Part shown: positions 51,601 through 55,313 of the stretch, piece by piece | How the letters are laid out: each line of letters starts with the position of its first letter | Position numbering within the stretch: position 1 is the stretch's first letter | DNA from: Xiphydria camelus | Lineage: Eukaryota > Arthropoda > Insecta > Hymenoptera > Xiphydriidae | NCBI GenBank assembly: GCA_963678675.1 | Contig: OY783194.1 | Coordinates: forward strand, 26,576,278-26,640,277 | Direction of reading: 5' to 3' | Length of the DNA: 64,000 bases | Notes under the pieces: model-generated | Database searches by the model: none | What the model was told of the DNA's origin: nothing | What the model saw: the letters and a program-made list of their open reading frames with translations, nothing else | Position numbers and translations under genes: made by a program

Positions 51601-54463
51601 GAAAAATAATTCCTAGTACCAAAAAAATATTTTCTTCAATCAATAAAATGATATAATTTACAGGATCAAGCCATAGTTTTCTTCGTACGAAAAAGTATCA
51701 AATAGGCTTGAATAATTTTTTTTTTGCTCAGAAAGAATTTCTTGTTCCCACGACGATATTCTTGAATTAAGAATGTGTATTATTCGATGAAGAATTTGTA
51801 TTCTTAAAAATTTGTAAGATCATATTTTCTTGATTCAAAAAACATTTTTTTGACGCTAGCAATTATTTTTCTCAGTGTATATATATATATACACGGTTTT
51901 ATATATTTACACATATTATATACACAGTTTTTGTCACGCTAAATATTTCTTGTCATGCTGCATTTTTGAATAACTATAATATAAGTCCGTATTTAATGCA
52001 TCATCAATCTAGCATATGATTCGTTTTTAGAATAAACAATACTGTAATTAACATCGTAGTTGCTTTTCCATTTATTATTTGAGAGGTAATATGATATTCT
52101 ACTTATGGGATGCATTAATCCTCGTTACGTTACTCCCGACGGTGTCGTAAAACGTAGTGACTTGCAGTCCTGCACCATGCAACTTTATCTGGCTAATGTA
52201 TGAGGTTTGTAAAATGCAAAAAGTCTGAAACAGCAACACTATGTATCTATTGTCCCTCTGGATTACGATTTACTCTTGCAAATATTTGCGACCCTACTGT
52301 TTCGAAGTTTATTTGGGAAAATTATCATTTCTATGGTTTCTCTAAAGTTCCTTTCTCTGGATCAATCAAGTCACATTATCAGGATTTGACATATAACTTC
52401 AACTCGTTTCAAAGGAATGCTATTCCTACACTTTGTATTACATAAAAGAAGAAAGATTATTGAGATGGATGAACTTATGACTCCACCTCATATTTATTGT
52501 ACATAACAAGGCTTCTAAAACTTGTGGGTTTCTTGATGGCTGTAAACAATTTCTACTTTTCACCGCAATTTTCACACTACACGCTTCGGTTCATTTCTGA
52601 CAATTTTATTTACCTCTCCGTACGTACACAAACATCTCTCCCCTGTGCTTATGTGTTGGTCGTTAGCGCTGTAAAATAAATTGGTATTTTTCAAGGGAGG
52701 GGTGACACAGCTTGATTAATTACGTTCGTGCACTTGCGAGTCCTTTGGTTTGTCCGTAATTTATTTCTAGACTGGCCGTTTAGTCTTGTAAAGATATTGA
52801 TTCCACAAACTTTTGTTAGTTTCCCCGTTATGACGAATCGTTTTTTTTCGCGATAGTGGACGCGCGGTACAAGTTAATCGATTCAAAGGGTGATCGGTAC
52901 AAGGGTCGCAAACGTTTGCATTTACCAACCGAGGATTCGACGGGGATGATGGGCGACACAGGGGGTAATAGTAAAGCTGGTCTAAGCACGGTGTCGCCGA
53001 TAAACTGCACGACAATTATCTACGCCTTCCCCGAGGAGGATCGCGTGGTTGTCGGCTATCTCAATGAGTGGATCAATGCCTATTCCTTCATATCAAGTAA
53101 GTATCATCCGCCAGAAAGACCCTTTAGAGGTAAAAACTAAGTTATCGGCCGACAGGCTGCTTTACCGTCAAACAATATCGAACAGGAATTTACCTTATCG
53201 ATCGTGAAGACTCTACATTATCGATTAAGGGTCATGGACTGCTATACCTCTACGATAGGCAACCCGTCTCACTGAGTTTCACATTCTAAGACACCTGGTG
53301 CAATTAACTAAGGTGTATATTTGTAAAAGCACAAATGCAATAAAGACGTGCAGCTGTACTTAGAAGAAAAAAAATGTAATCAACCAGCTAGCATTTGTAC
53401 GTTTGTCGATGTAACTTTAAGACAAATATTGAATGTTAACATCACAAGTTTGATGATGATTTTCTTGCAAATGCGATTCATTGTGGCTGCCAATTTGTTC
53501 TTTCGCATTTCCATTTTTTCAATTAGAATAACATATTACCGTACAGTCTGTCTTTAGTAGATGTAGTTATGCATGTCGGTTGAATTTTCATGTAGTTCTT
53601 TTTCCCTAATATGCCTATTCAAAAGTTTGTACTATTTAGTCTTAACATTAATTAAGTAAGATTGAGTTCTCGTGTTTAGCCACGCTTTATTCATGGCGTA
53701 TCGAGAAAAAAAGTAAGTAAGGAACAAGTGAAAAAAAAGGAGTGACTAAATAAAAGTCACTTTTGAATTGTACAACAAGGAGAACGAAGGCGTTATAATA
53801 TTGTTCTTGATTTCGTTCGCTTCTTTCATCCATCGATATCAGCGAAAAATGAATAGGTATTACACCGGAAGATGTTCCGTCGGGAAGTGACCATTAATCG
53901 TACTCTTTAATCTCTACAGAAAACCAAGAAAAATTCTACCTTTACATCATCGTGTCGGTGACCGCCGGCGTCCTCCTCTTTCTGGGTCTAGTCATCGGTC
54001 GCCTGCTGGTCAGTCGTCATCGAGCGAAGAGGGACGCGAAGTTTCACGCCAACAACGAGACACTTCCGAACGGATTTACCGACGATATTTCTGAAATCGA
54101 TGCGGATATCGACCTGACCACCCCCGTTCCAGCTCCCATGCAGGACACGAGGTATGGTACAATACTTTCTTTTCGGCGAAAAATTCTCGTGACACCATTC
54201 CCGCAGACATCGCGATAAAATTGCGTATCGCTCCTTGCAGGATGCCGGAAACGCAATTGGCGGAACGACTGCACGGCGACCGCTATTACACCGAGTCGAG
54301 GATCCCCGTTCCGCCCTCGTCCATCCACTCGTCGCACCACGGCCTGAACACGGGAGTGCGGGTGGACCTGGGCAATCACATGGTCGGAACGGACAGCCTC
54401 CACACGATCCTGCGCACCGAAAATCCCAGAAGCCTCAGCAGCAAAAGCTACTATTACGGCTGA
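1077..54463 (+). CDS. EVA1C: EVA-1 homolog C-like Slit/heparin-binding receptor, spliced, 5'-partial
   Basis: Spliced CDS join(1077..1200, 8600..8749, 11468..11611, 39589..39810, 52857..53096, 53920..54151, 54241..54463), 1335 nt, 444 residues and a stop. Every junction is GT..AG and all phases fit. Residues of the partial protein: 1-39 are the end of SUEL lectin domain 1 (Cys6, 12, 26, 39); 50-139 are SUEL domain 2 (Cys50, 59, 82, 93, 106, 112, 125, 139); 145-177 are acidic; 178-213 are Pro/Ser-rich; about 300-324 are a transmembrane helix followed by a basic stop-transfer stretch; 325-444 are cytoplasmic. Two SUEL domains, one TM helix and this tail are the EVA-1/EVA1C layout. In worms EVA-1 is a plasma-membrane co-receptor for Slit and MADD-4 signalling, and vertebrate EVA1C binds heparin and Slit. 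The role here is inferred from family. The N-terminus is outside the window. Extra linker exons in introns 3 or 4 cannot be excluded. Confidence 0.9.
1295..1500 (-). mobile_element. A-family MITE, truncated, in an older inverted repeat
   Basis: Starts TA-CACTGAGAAAAAATAAC and carries the A-family interior (repeated CTAACCAAAT motifs and GGAGGATCCATATTTCACC). The other terminus is missing. Flanking sequences 1262-1284 (ATTGAATAGTAATGATTAC) and 1564-1588 are inverted copies of each other, so it probably inserted within an older palindrome. Confidence 0.75.
3061..3221. mobile_element. B-family inverted-repeat element, intact
   Basis: About 160 bp. The ends are inverted copies: ATCGACCGATACCAGAAAAA at the left and TTTTCTGGTACCGGTCGAT at the right, followed inward by ATCTTTTCACT and AGTGAAAAGAT. 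It serves as the uninterrupted reference for the disrupted copy at 27160-27912. Confidence 0.8.
5240..5423. mobile_element. J inverted-repeat element
   Basis: Left arm AGGTCTAGTTGAATACGAAC and right arm GTTCGTATTCAACTAGACCT are perfect inverted copies about 140 bp apart. A further AGGTTCGTACTCGATT inside suggests a rearranged interior. Single copy in the window. Confidence 0.75.
5724..5955. mobile_element. K-family element, copy 1
   Basis: About 230 bp, AT-rich, with inverted internal motifs (CGAAATAAA...TTTATTTCG and ATATTTATTTGACAC). The right end is TTTTCAGTGTA. Matches 9912-10148 and 33191-33428. Confidence 0.75.
7362..7599. mobile_element. Long near-perfect palindrome (238 bp)
   Basis: Arms of about 110 bp, from TGAGCCGTTGAAAACCAGAA to its exact complement TTCTGGTTTTCAACGGCTCA, with only a few mismatches and a short loop near 7478-7486. 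Such arm identity suggests a recent snap-back transposon. No matching copy is seen elsewhere in the window. Confidence 0.85.
7777..7946. mobile_element. CACTGAG-type MITE (G-like)
   Basis: Left end CACTGAGAAAAATAATTA and right end AATTATTTTTCCGAGTG. Short interior with no coding capacity. Confidence 0.7.
8181..8410. mobile_element. E-family MITE, copy 1
   Basis: Contains the E-family core: TTTCGAGATAAGGCCAA, AATTGTAGTAAAAATTACAG and CAATAAATTGGCCTTGTCC, ending CCGTA. It lies about 190 bp upstream of exon b and is palindromic overall. Confidence 0.75.
8600..8749 (+). CDS. EVA1C: Exon b: N-terminal half of SUEL lectin domain 2
   Basis: Acceptor CCGTTCCAG ends at 8599 and donor GTGAGT starts at 8750. 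It encodes [20 protein letters not shown], then [20 protein letters not shown]. This is the conserved start of a SUEL domain: Cys, Asn-Asp, hydrophobic-x-Cys, then the aromatic-Gly-Arg strand. Entry is phase 1 (T|AC gives Tyr) and exit is phase 1 (A|CG gives Thr). An E-family repeat ends about 190 bp upstream of the acceptor. Another frame is also open through this exon as part of a 545-codon run, which is treated as chance. Confidence 0.95.
9912..10148. mobile_element. K-family element, copy 2
   Basis: Aligns by eye over its length with 5724-5955: AATATAGCGAAATAAGCATT, ATATTTATTTGGCACGA, GAAATATTTATTTTGCCGTA. Confidence 0.75.
10870..11440. repeat. L-family elements, head-to-tail pair 1
   Basis: Two copies of a roughly 210-bp palindromic unit. 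Each runs from a TTTTTT(C/A)TGCTGATTCTGAAAAT-like start to TTTTCGTAATCAG..GAAAAAATA, with AAAATCACCGATATTTCAT in the middle. A spacer of about 100 bp separates the copies. The same pairing recurs at 31440-32095 and 63180-63770. Confidence 0.7.
11468..11611 (+). CDS. EVA1C: Exon c: C-terminal half of SUEL lectin domain 2
   Basis: Acceptor CTTCTTATAG ends at 11467 and donor GTAAGT starts at 11612. The reading frame gives [20 protein letters not shown], then [20 protein letters not shown] and YLKVVYTC, closing domain 2 with the typical FGDPC...YLKVVYTC motif. An N-glycosylation sequon N-S-S lies at residues 117-119. It enters in phase 1 and exits in phase 1 (G|TT gives Val). Domains 1 and 2 are split at equivalent places, as expected if one two-exon lectin unit was duplicated. 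Confidence 0.95.
11703..11998. mobile_element. C-family MITE, copy 1
   Basis: TA-CACTGAGAGAGAAATAATT at the left, AATTATTTCTCTCAGTG-TA at the right. Interior has TTCTTGAACCAAGAAC, AAGAATACAGATTCTT and GAAAACCATG landmarks shared by all C copies. Confidence 0.85.
13232..13281. repeat. GA dinucleotide tract
   Basis: About 50 bp of GA repeats with one AAAG interruption, preceded by an A-rich stretch (13100-13230). Confidence 0.9.
14028..14310. repeat. Mixed direct and inverted repeat array (about 80-bp unit)
   Basis: Two direct units (GGCGCTATTGTGTACCAAA... and GGTGCTATTCTGTACGAAA...), each continuing with a TATAAGAT(T/G)CTAC and GTATAAAGTTAC motif. They are followed by two inverted partial units with TTTATAGAATGTAGTACCT and TTATAGAGCTT. 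Likely an element that folds on itself and has partly duplicated. Confidence 0.65.
15671..15951. mobile_element. C-family MITE, copy 2, intact
   Basis: TA-CACTGAGAGAAATAATTGC to GCAATTATTTCTCTCAGTG-TA, so TIRs and TA duplication are both preserved. Uninterrupted reference for the family, about 280 bp. Confidence 0.88.
16660..16747. repeat. Small imperfect palindrome
   Basis: AATGTAAATAGGAACAAAAC at the left and an imperfect inverted match GTTTCTTTACTATTTACATT at the right. Too short to classify. Confidence 0.5.
17654..18033. mobile_element. C-family MITE, copy 3, carrying a nested hairpin
   Basis: Left end CACTGAGAGAAATAATTGCT; right end AATATTTGTCTCAATA is degenerate. A perfect hairpin (17834-17929) interrupts the motif AAGAATGTAT that is continuous in other C copies. 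Confidence 0.8.
17834..17929. repeat. Perfect 40-bp hairpin
   Basis: Arms 17834-17873 and 17890-17929 are exact complements, with a 16-base loop. The arm begins AAGAATGTATGAACACTGAT. Nested inside a C-family MITE. Confidence 0.92.
18441..18772. mobile_element. pogo/Tigger-like non-autonomous element
   Basis: TIRs CAGTAGACTCTCAATTATCC and GGATAACCGCGAGTCTCTG with TA on both sides (18439-18440, 18773-18774). The CAGT..CTC..TTATCCGA type of terminus is characteristic of pogo/Tigger elements. At 332 bp it has no transposase. The unoccupied site (CTG-TA-TTTACAATAAA) is preserved in the second M unit near 19116. Confidence 0.8.
19256..19273. repeat. GT microsatellite
   Basis: Nine GT units inside the second M copy; the first M copy lacks them. 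Confidence 0.8.
19533..19849. mobile_element. H-family element, intact
   Basis: CACGGAGAAAACGGATTAAT at the left and ATTAATCCCTTTTCTCCGTG at the right. The interior is palindromic with AACAGGACTCCTCGATG and CACCTCGAGGAACCCTTTTA as matching arms. Reference copy for 47621-48130 and 57922-58292. Confidence 0.82.
21059..21190. repeat. 132-bp hairpin, about 62-bp arms
   Basis: Left arm begins ATATATGAGGAGCACAGTTC and the right arm ends with its complement. By eye only about three mismatches separate the arms. Nested inside C copy 4. Confidence 0.88.
21319..21676. mobile_element. T-family element, copy 1, with a 70-bp insertion
   Basis: Starts TTTTTCCTCACTCATGCCCA and ends TGACATAAGATACTATTTTA. 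Shares with 59587-60083 the runs TTTCGAGGCCTTTTCCAG, CTACTTTTAGACCGTAAGAT and GGCATTCGTGAG. The beginning and the GGCATTCGTGAGRAAAAATA motif are inverted copies. Confidence 0.8.
21573..21642. mobile_element. 70-bp miniature insertion with 9-bp target duplication
   Basis: Flanked by CTCGGATTT at 21564-21572 and 21643-21651. The other T copy (near 60038) has only one CTCGGATT and lacks the insert. Ends AAGGCTGTGTTTAGGTC and GACCTAATTAAACACAGTCT form an inverted repeat. The 9-bp duplication is of the Mutator-like class length (inference). Confidence 0.72.
22926..23144 (-). mobile_element. A-family MITE, copy 2
   Basis: TA-CACTGAGAAAAATAATTAGG to GGTTATTTTTCTTAATG-TA, with AAAACGCATCTGGTTAA, GAGGATTCATACTTCACC and GGTCTCCAGGATT landmarks. 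It abuts the next A copy and shares the TA dinucleotide with it. Confidence 0.85.
23147..23622 (+). mobile_element. A-family MITE, copy 3, split by a V element
   Basis: CACTGAGAAAAAAACTGTC at the left; GTTATTTTTCTCAGTG at the right. The 235-bp V element lies near its right end. Confidence 0.85.
23369..23603. mobile_element. V-family MITE nested in an A element
   Basis: TA-CACTGAGAGAAATTTTATA to TATAAATTTCTCTCGATG-TA. The interior has TTGCACGGCAAT and ATTGCTGTGCGA as inverted arms and an unusual run of GCTAT/ATAGC motifs. TA duplications at 23367-23368 and 23604-23605. Confidence 0.85.
23628..23856. mobile_element. I-family element, intact
   Basis: Ends ACACAAAGAAAACGAATTAG and CTAATTCTTTTTCTCAGCGC-like complement. 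Internal arms ATCTCTTCCTTACAATCATG and TGTGATTACAAGGAAGAAAT are inverted copies. Reference copy for 47490-48250. Confidence 0.82.
24678..24802. mobile_element. G-family MITE, truncated
   Basis: TA-CATTGAGAAAAATGATTAG, GTTAACCAAACGTTTGATTG and a degenerate interior; no right end seen. Confidence 0.7.
24866..25112. mobile_element. G-family MITE, intact
   Basis: CTCTGAGAAAAATTATTGGT at the left and CATTACTAATCATTTCTTTC-AGTG at the right, with ACCAAATGTTTGATTGGTAT and its inverted partner ATCGACCAAACATTTGGTTA. Confidence 0.8.
25115..25329. mobile_element. C-family MITE, copy 5, internally deleted
   Basis: CACTAAGCGAAATAATAGCT to GACAATTATTTCTCTCAGCG. About 65 bp shorter than intact copies and lacking the AAGAATACAGATTCTT part. 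It directly abuts the G element. Confidence 0.8.
25411..25429. repeat. GT microsatellite
   Basis: About nine GT units. Confidence 0.85.
26047..26434. mobile_element. X inverted-repeat element split by an A element
   Basis: Left arm GGTAGACCGAGGCGAATTGG continuing ATCACAGGGTGAATCGGA and right arm TCCGATTCGCCCTGTGATTC continuing GATTCGCCTCGGTCTACC are inverted copies of about 40 bp with a few mismatches. An A element lies just inside the left arm. Confidence 0.8.
26091..26270 (+). mobile_element. A-family MITE, copy 4
   Basis: CACTGAGGAAAATGACTTGG to TAATTGTTTTTCTCAGTG. Only 180 bp, so shortened inside. Carries CTGGAGACGATGACCAAAC and AAATATGGATCCCCCATC. Confidence 0.85.
26767..26782. repeat. 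Poly-G run
   Basis: About 14 G after GGAAGGGGGA. Simple repeat. Confidence 0.8.
27202..27509 (+). mobile_element. A-family MITE, copy 5
   Basis: CGCCGAGAAAAATATCTTAG to CTAATTATTTTTCTCAGTG, with AAATATGGATCCTCTCCATC and several TTTGGTTAGAATAA repeats. Confidence 0.85.
27608..27835. mobile_element. D-family MITE, copy 1
   Basis: TA-CACTGAGAGAAAGAAGGTA to TACATTTTTCTTTCACTG-TA. Interior arms are AAATCTGCGTTTACGGG and a matching inverted CCCATAATCGCCGATTT-like block. TA at 27606-27607 and 27836-27837. Confidence 0.85.
28870..29025. repeat. AT-rich tandem duplication, about 78-bp unit
   Basis: Two near-identical units containing GATTTTAATTATAATTAT and AATTATAATATAAATTTGTA. The whole segment is over 80 percent A+T. 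Confidence 0.8.
31440..32095. repeat. L-family elements, head-to-tail pair 2
   Basis: Two palindromic units: 31500-31700 (GTGCTGATTCCGACATTCAT ... GTACTTTTCGTAATCAGCGC) and 31840-32030 (GTACTGATTTTGAAAATCAT ... GTTTCTCATAATCAGCAT). Same spacer type as in pair 1. Confidence 0.7.
33191..33428. mobile_element. K-family element, copy 3
   Basis: TGCGACGAAATAAATATTTC, GTGCCAAATAAATATC and TGTTTATTTCGCCATATTCA align with the other K copies in reverse. Confidence 0.72.
33409..33574. repeat. Inverted repeat with an internal 21-bp direct repeat
   Basis: Arms TTTTTTGTCACTCAGTGTCA and TGACACTTAGTGACAAAAAA. Between them the unit GCGCAGTGCGTGAAAT occurs twice in tandem at about 33499-33538. Confidence 0.75.
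33583..33680. repeat. GC-rich imperfect hairpin
   Basis: TAACGAGTGTGATTGCCG at the left and CGGCAAACTTCACACTCGTT at the right, around a loop with CTCGCTTCGCTCG. Outer flanks GTTATT and AATAAC also pair. Directly adjoins the preceding inverted repeat. Confidence 0.7.
34893..35098 (+). mobile_element. A-family MITE, copy 6
   Basis: AAAAAATAACCTTGTCAATT to TGTTAACTTTCTCAGTG, with AAATATGGATCATCCATC and GATGCGTTTGGCC. The left terminus is degenerate. Confidence 0.82.
35453..35650 (-). mobile_element. A-family MITE, copy 7
   Basis: CACTGAGAAAAATAATTAGG to AAGTTATTTCTCTCAGTG, with AAAACGCATCTAGC and GGAGGACCCATATTTCACC. Oriented opposite to most copies. Confidence 0.85.
36461..36994. mobile_element. 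C-family MITE, copy 6, split by an E element
   Basis: CATTAAGAGAAATAATTGCT to AGCAACTATTTCCCTCAGTG. The C interior stops after GATTCAAGAGTA and resumes at CCTTCGTTGGAACGAG, with the 238-bp E element between. Confidence 0.85.
36592..36829. mobile_element. E-family MITE nested in C copy 6
   Basis: Core motifs AAAGGCCAATTTATTGTAAC, AATTTTAGTAAAAATTACAG and GACCTTGTCCCGAAATTTAC; right end TTATTCCGTG-TA. TA on both sides. Confidence 0.83.
38054..38314 (+). mobile_element. A-family MITE, copy 8
   Basis: CACTAAAAAAAACCTAGTC to AGCTATTTTTTTCAGTG, with GGTGAAATATGGATCCTCCA. Confidence 0.83.
38316..38498. mobile_element. Y inverted-repeat element abutting an A element
   Basis: AAGTTTTGCTAAGAACTTTT and AGTCCTCAGCAAAACCT, with CTATCATGACAAAAAT and ATTTTTGCCATGATAGC as inner arms. 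Starts within two bases of the preceding A element. Confidence 0.72.
39589..39810 (+). CDS. EVA1C: Exon d: acidic and Pro/Ser-rich extracellular linker
   Basis: Acceptor CATCAATTGCAG ends at 39588 and donor GTAAGT starts at 39811. It starts [20 protein letters not shown], continues with an acidic stretch ([14 protein letters not shown]) and becomes Pro/Ser/Gln-rich before ending RARTNND. A Val-Pro-Arg directly after the final lectin cysteine is usual for insect EVA-1 proteins. It is GC-rich compared with the repeats around it. One N-A-S sequon lies at residues 193-195. Phase 1 in and phase 1 out. A CT microsatellite of about 95 bp begins some 35 bp beyond the donor. The linker is the least conserved part of the family, so an extra exon before or after it is possible. 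Confidence 0.9.
39846..39942. repeat. CT dinucleotide tract beside the exon d donor
   Basis: About 95 bp of nearly uninterrupted CT beginning some 35 bp after the donor at 39811. It is the longest microsatellite in the window. Confidence 0.92.
40462..40724 (-). mobile_element. A-family MITE, copy 9
   Basis: TACACTGAGAAAAATAACTT to AACCAAATTATTTTTCTCGG, with GTGGATCCATATTTTACC. Right terminus has lost the final CAGTG. Confidence 0.83.
42307..42822 (+). mobile_element. A-family MITE, copy 10, split by an E element
   Basis: GTCGAGAAAAATAACTCGGT to AACCAAGTTATTGTTCTCAG-TG. The A interior is interrupted at GGTTAGAATAAC-TA and resumes at GACAAGTAGTTAG. Confidence 0.85.
42428..42682. mobile_element. 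E-family MITE nested in A copy 10, with a GA tract
   Basis: TA-CACGGACAAAAATAAATCA to GATTTATTTTCTCCCGTG-TA: the clearest termini of the family. TA at 42426-42427 and 42683-42684. A GA microsatellite of about 14 units lies at 42631-42658. Confidence 0.88.
43724..44025. mobile_element. F-family element, copy 1
   Basis: About 300 bp: AACTAAAATTTAGTTGAGGT, TTGTTGAGACAAACCAACTC, CATACACAATGATTA-like and CCATTTAGTTGAAACAACTA landmarks. Right end ATTTTTTTCTCAGTA. Confidence 0.72.
44918..45148. mobile_element. F-family element, copy 2, broken at a poly-G run
   Basis: ACAATTTAGTTGTCTCAACC through CAATCCGGGTTATTTTTCTC, then G(23). Reverse-oriented relative to copy 1. Confidence 0.68.
45149..45171. 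repeat. G(23) homopolymer
   Basis: Twenty-three consecutive G joining an F-element terminus to an internal piece of an A element. Longest homopolymer in the window. Confidence 0.9.
45172..45253 (-). mobile_element. A-family MITE, 3' remnant
   Basis: GAGGATTTATATTTCACC, ATCATCGTCTCCAGAATTT and TGACCAAGTTATTTTTTTG: the last third of an A element. Confidence 0.75.
46481..46745. mobile_element. Inverted-repeat element with about 85-bp arms
   Basis: Arms contain CATCCAGTGGCGCTGTGACT / AGTCTCAGCGCCACTGGATG and AGGAATTTGTACAGAAG / CTGTACAAATTCTTGAGAA. The interior also has inverted blocks (TATTTACTG / CAGTAGGTAAAT). Single copy in the window. Confidence 0.8.
47621..48130. mobile_element. H-family element nested in I and itself split by E
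   Basis: CACAGAGAGAAGGGATTAGT at the left; AATCCTTTTTCTCTATG at the right. Stops within GGGTTTTTACGGATTTATA and resumes at CTGTTACGAACTTTAAAAAG. Confidence 0.83.
47831..48013. mobile_element. E-family MITE nested in H
   Basis: GGAAAAAAATTAATGGTCGA to TTATTTTGTTCCGTG-TA with AAGGCCAATTTATCGTTACG. Slightly shortened. Innermost of three layers. Confidence 0.83.
49406..49625. mobile_element. Inverted-repeat element, about 75-bp arms
   Basis: TAAACTTACTCGCCAGGAA and TTCCTGGCGAGTAAGCTTAA, with CACTATTATCTCATTATCTA and TAATGAGATAATGGTGACTA continuing the arms inward. Single copy here. Confidence 0.8.
49962..50421. mobile_element. D-family MITE, copy 2, split by a C element
   Basis: CACTAAGAAAAAAATGTAGT at the left, GTTTAGTCAAATCTA before the C element, and CTAATTTTTTCCTCCGTA after it. 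Contains (AAT)n/(GTT)n triplets at 50039-50062. Confidence 0.72.
50137..50402. mobile_element. C-family MITE, copy 7
   Basis: AAACTAAGAGAAATATTTAC to ACTAACAATTATTTCTCTTA. Typical C interior with AAGAATTTCTTGTCTCAACG. Confidence 0.82.
51595..51877. mobile_element. C-family MITE, copy 8
   Basis: TACAGAGAAAAATAATTCCT to GCTAGCAATTATTTTTCTC-AGTG, followed by a TA dinucleotide run (51878-51892). Confidence 0.83.
52857..53096 (+). CDS. EVA1C: Exon e: juxtamembrane extracellular segment
   Basis: The acceptor is a T-rich tract ending CGCGATAG at 52856 and the donor is GTAAGT at 53097. The product begins [20 protein letters not shown], passes through a Gly/Thr/Ser-rich part, and ends in a conserved-looking block ([31 protein letters not shown]) just before the membrane helix. 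N-C-T at residues 263-265 is a possible N-glycosylation site. Phase 1 in, phase 1 out (A|AA gives Lys). The competing donor GTATCA at 53101 would break the frame of the next exon, so the first GT is chosen. Confidence 0.88.
53097..53919 (+). other. Intron e-f, 823 bp
   Basis: Bounded by GTAAGT and CTACAG. It is AT-rich, has no repeat family recognised elsewhere in the window and no coding signal. Confidence 0.88.
53920..54151 (+). CDS. EVA1C: Exon f: transmembrane helix and start of cytoplasmic tail
   Basis: Acceptor TTTAATCTCTACAG ends at 53919; the donor is GTATGG at 54152. After NQEKF comes one hydrophobic helix ([20 protein letters not shown]), then [16 protein letters not shown], a basic stop-transfer stretch typical of type I membrane proteins and of the EVA1/FAM176 family. 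The tail continues [20 protein letters not shown], then PVPAPMQDT. It exits in phase 2 (AG|G gives Arg). That split codon can be completed either by the exon at 54241 or by the candidate exon at 57261. Confidence 0.95.
54152..54240 (+). other. Intron f-g, 89 bp
   Basis: Short intron, donor GTATGG and acceptor CTTGCAG. Reading straight through it would break the frame (phase 2 exit), so it must be spliced to give the tail exon at 54241. Confidence 0.88.
54241..54463 (+). CDS. EVA1C: Exon g: C-terminal cytoplasmic tail and stop
   Basis: Acceptor CGCTCCTTGCAG ends at 54240, after an intron of only 89 bp. It completes the split Arg, continues [20 protein letters not shown] and ends [10 protein letters not shown] with TGA at 54461-54463. 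The tail is rich in Ser, His and Tyr, including YYTES and a terminal SYYYG that could be phosphorylated (inference). The C-terminus is intact and the combined CDS is an exact multiple of three. Downstream sequence to about 55310 is unique and probably 3' UTR. Confidence 0.93.
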
Positions 54464-55313
54464 CAAGAAGAAGGGGTTGTCCCGCGCGAGGGACGACCCC
54501 CGTCCTTGAGTCCCGTACCGGAAGTGAGCACGCGGAAGTACTGCTTTTAATACAGTGGACGTTAAATTAGCCGACGATTAAACATTTGTAAATACGTTAA
54601 AGATATCGAAGCTACGTTTTTACACTGTTAAAGTGAACGCGTCGTCGTAGCGATGGTAACGAGCCGCGTTCTCAGCGGCTGAAACGCGGCGTACGTGCGA
54701 TCGATGGTGGGTGGCGCACCCTGCAGCGCTTCTGAATTAGATTTACCAGAGCAGTGGCTCTTGGACCGAGGAAGGAACCTCTCGTACTGAGCATCGGTCA
54801 CGTTCATTATCGATTCGACGGAAGAGTTGAAAATTCGACGCGTTTCATCCGGAATAACGATACAGACTCGCGAGAAACGATACCGGCGTTCGGAAATAGC
54901 GTCGCATATTTCTGATCGCCGTTGCTTCGCGTTTATCGAATTGGCAGATGGATTCCTTATTTCCGTCGGAATTAATCGCGACGCTTCGGTCGACCGGAAC
55001 GATAGCTCAATTACTTCTAGATAGGATTCGTTAACGAAAAGAGTAACACCAATCGTGCGTCTACGGTATTTCTCGAAATCTGCTTCGCCATTCCGACTCA
55101 CCGACATGGACGGAATCGATTTTCCTTCGTCGTCCAGCGGTAGCACAACGGGCAGACAAATTAACGAAGAGCAACGAACGACTGTTGTGTCGTTCATGCG
55201 CAGTATACGTCAGACGGGCGACCATCCTTTCGAAATGTTCCAGGCCGAAAGTCGCGAGCATCGATTCGTCCCGCGCGAGACGCGCAACGGAATGGCGTCC
55301 CGTTTCGACCCCG
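54464..55313 (+). other. Probable 3' untranslated region
   Basis: Unique, moderately GC-rich sequence directly after the stop codon. An ATTAAA hexamer at 54577-54582 could be a poly(A) signal. No AATAAA occurs before the P element, whose left arm supplies AATAAA at about 55494 and 55511. An opposite-strand open frame of 189 codons (55197-54628) is not supported as a gene. Confidence 0.5.

Larger units (their letters stand above)
39811..52856 (+). other. Intron d-e, 13 kb, repeat-rich
   Basis: Bounded by GTAAGT and GATAG. It contains the CT tract, A, C, D, E, F, H and I elements and two large palindromes listed separately. Unique blocks with no supported gene: 40930-42300, 42830-43700, 44030-44910, 45260-46470, 46750-47480, 48260-49400, 50420-51590 and 51880-52850. 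Confidence 0.8.

Noticed and set aside
52200..52679. Two short + frames just upstream of exon e
   Set aside because: AT-rich, no family resemblance, no acceptor/donor pair in phase with exons d and e.
54201..54240. Alternative acceptor CCGCAG near 54206 for the last exon
   Set aside because: Using it would read ACATCGCGATAA in the required phase and hit a stop quickly; the acceptor at 54240 keeps the conserved-looking tail.
54044..54466. Opposite-strand open frame of 140 codons
   Set aside because: It is the antisense shadow of the last two coding exons.
54628..55197. Opposite-strand open frame of 189 codons in the 3' UTR region
   Set aside because: No recognisable domain, no splice context, and a second frame on the same strand overlaps it. 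More likely chance openness in GC-moderate UTR.
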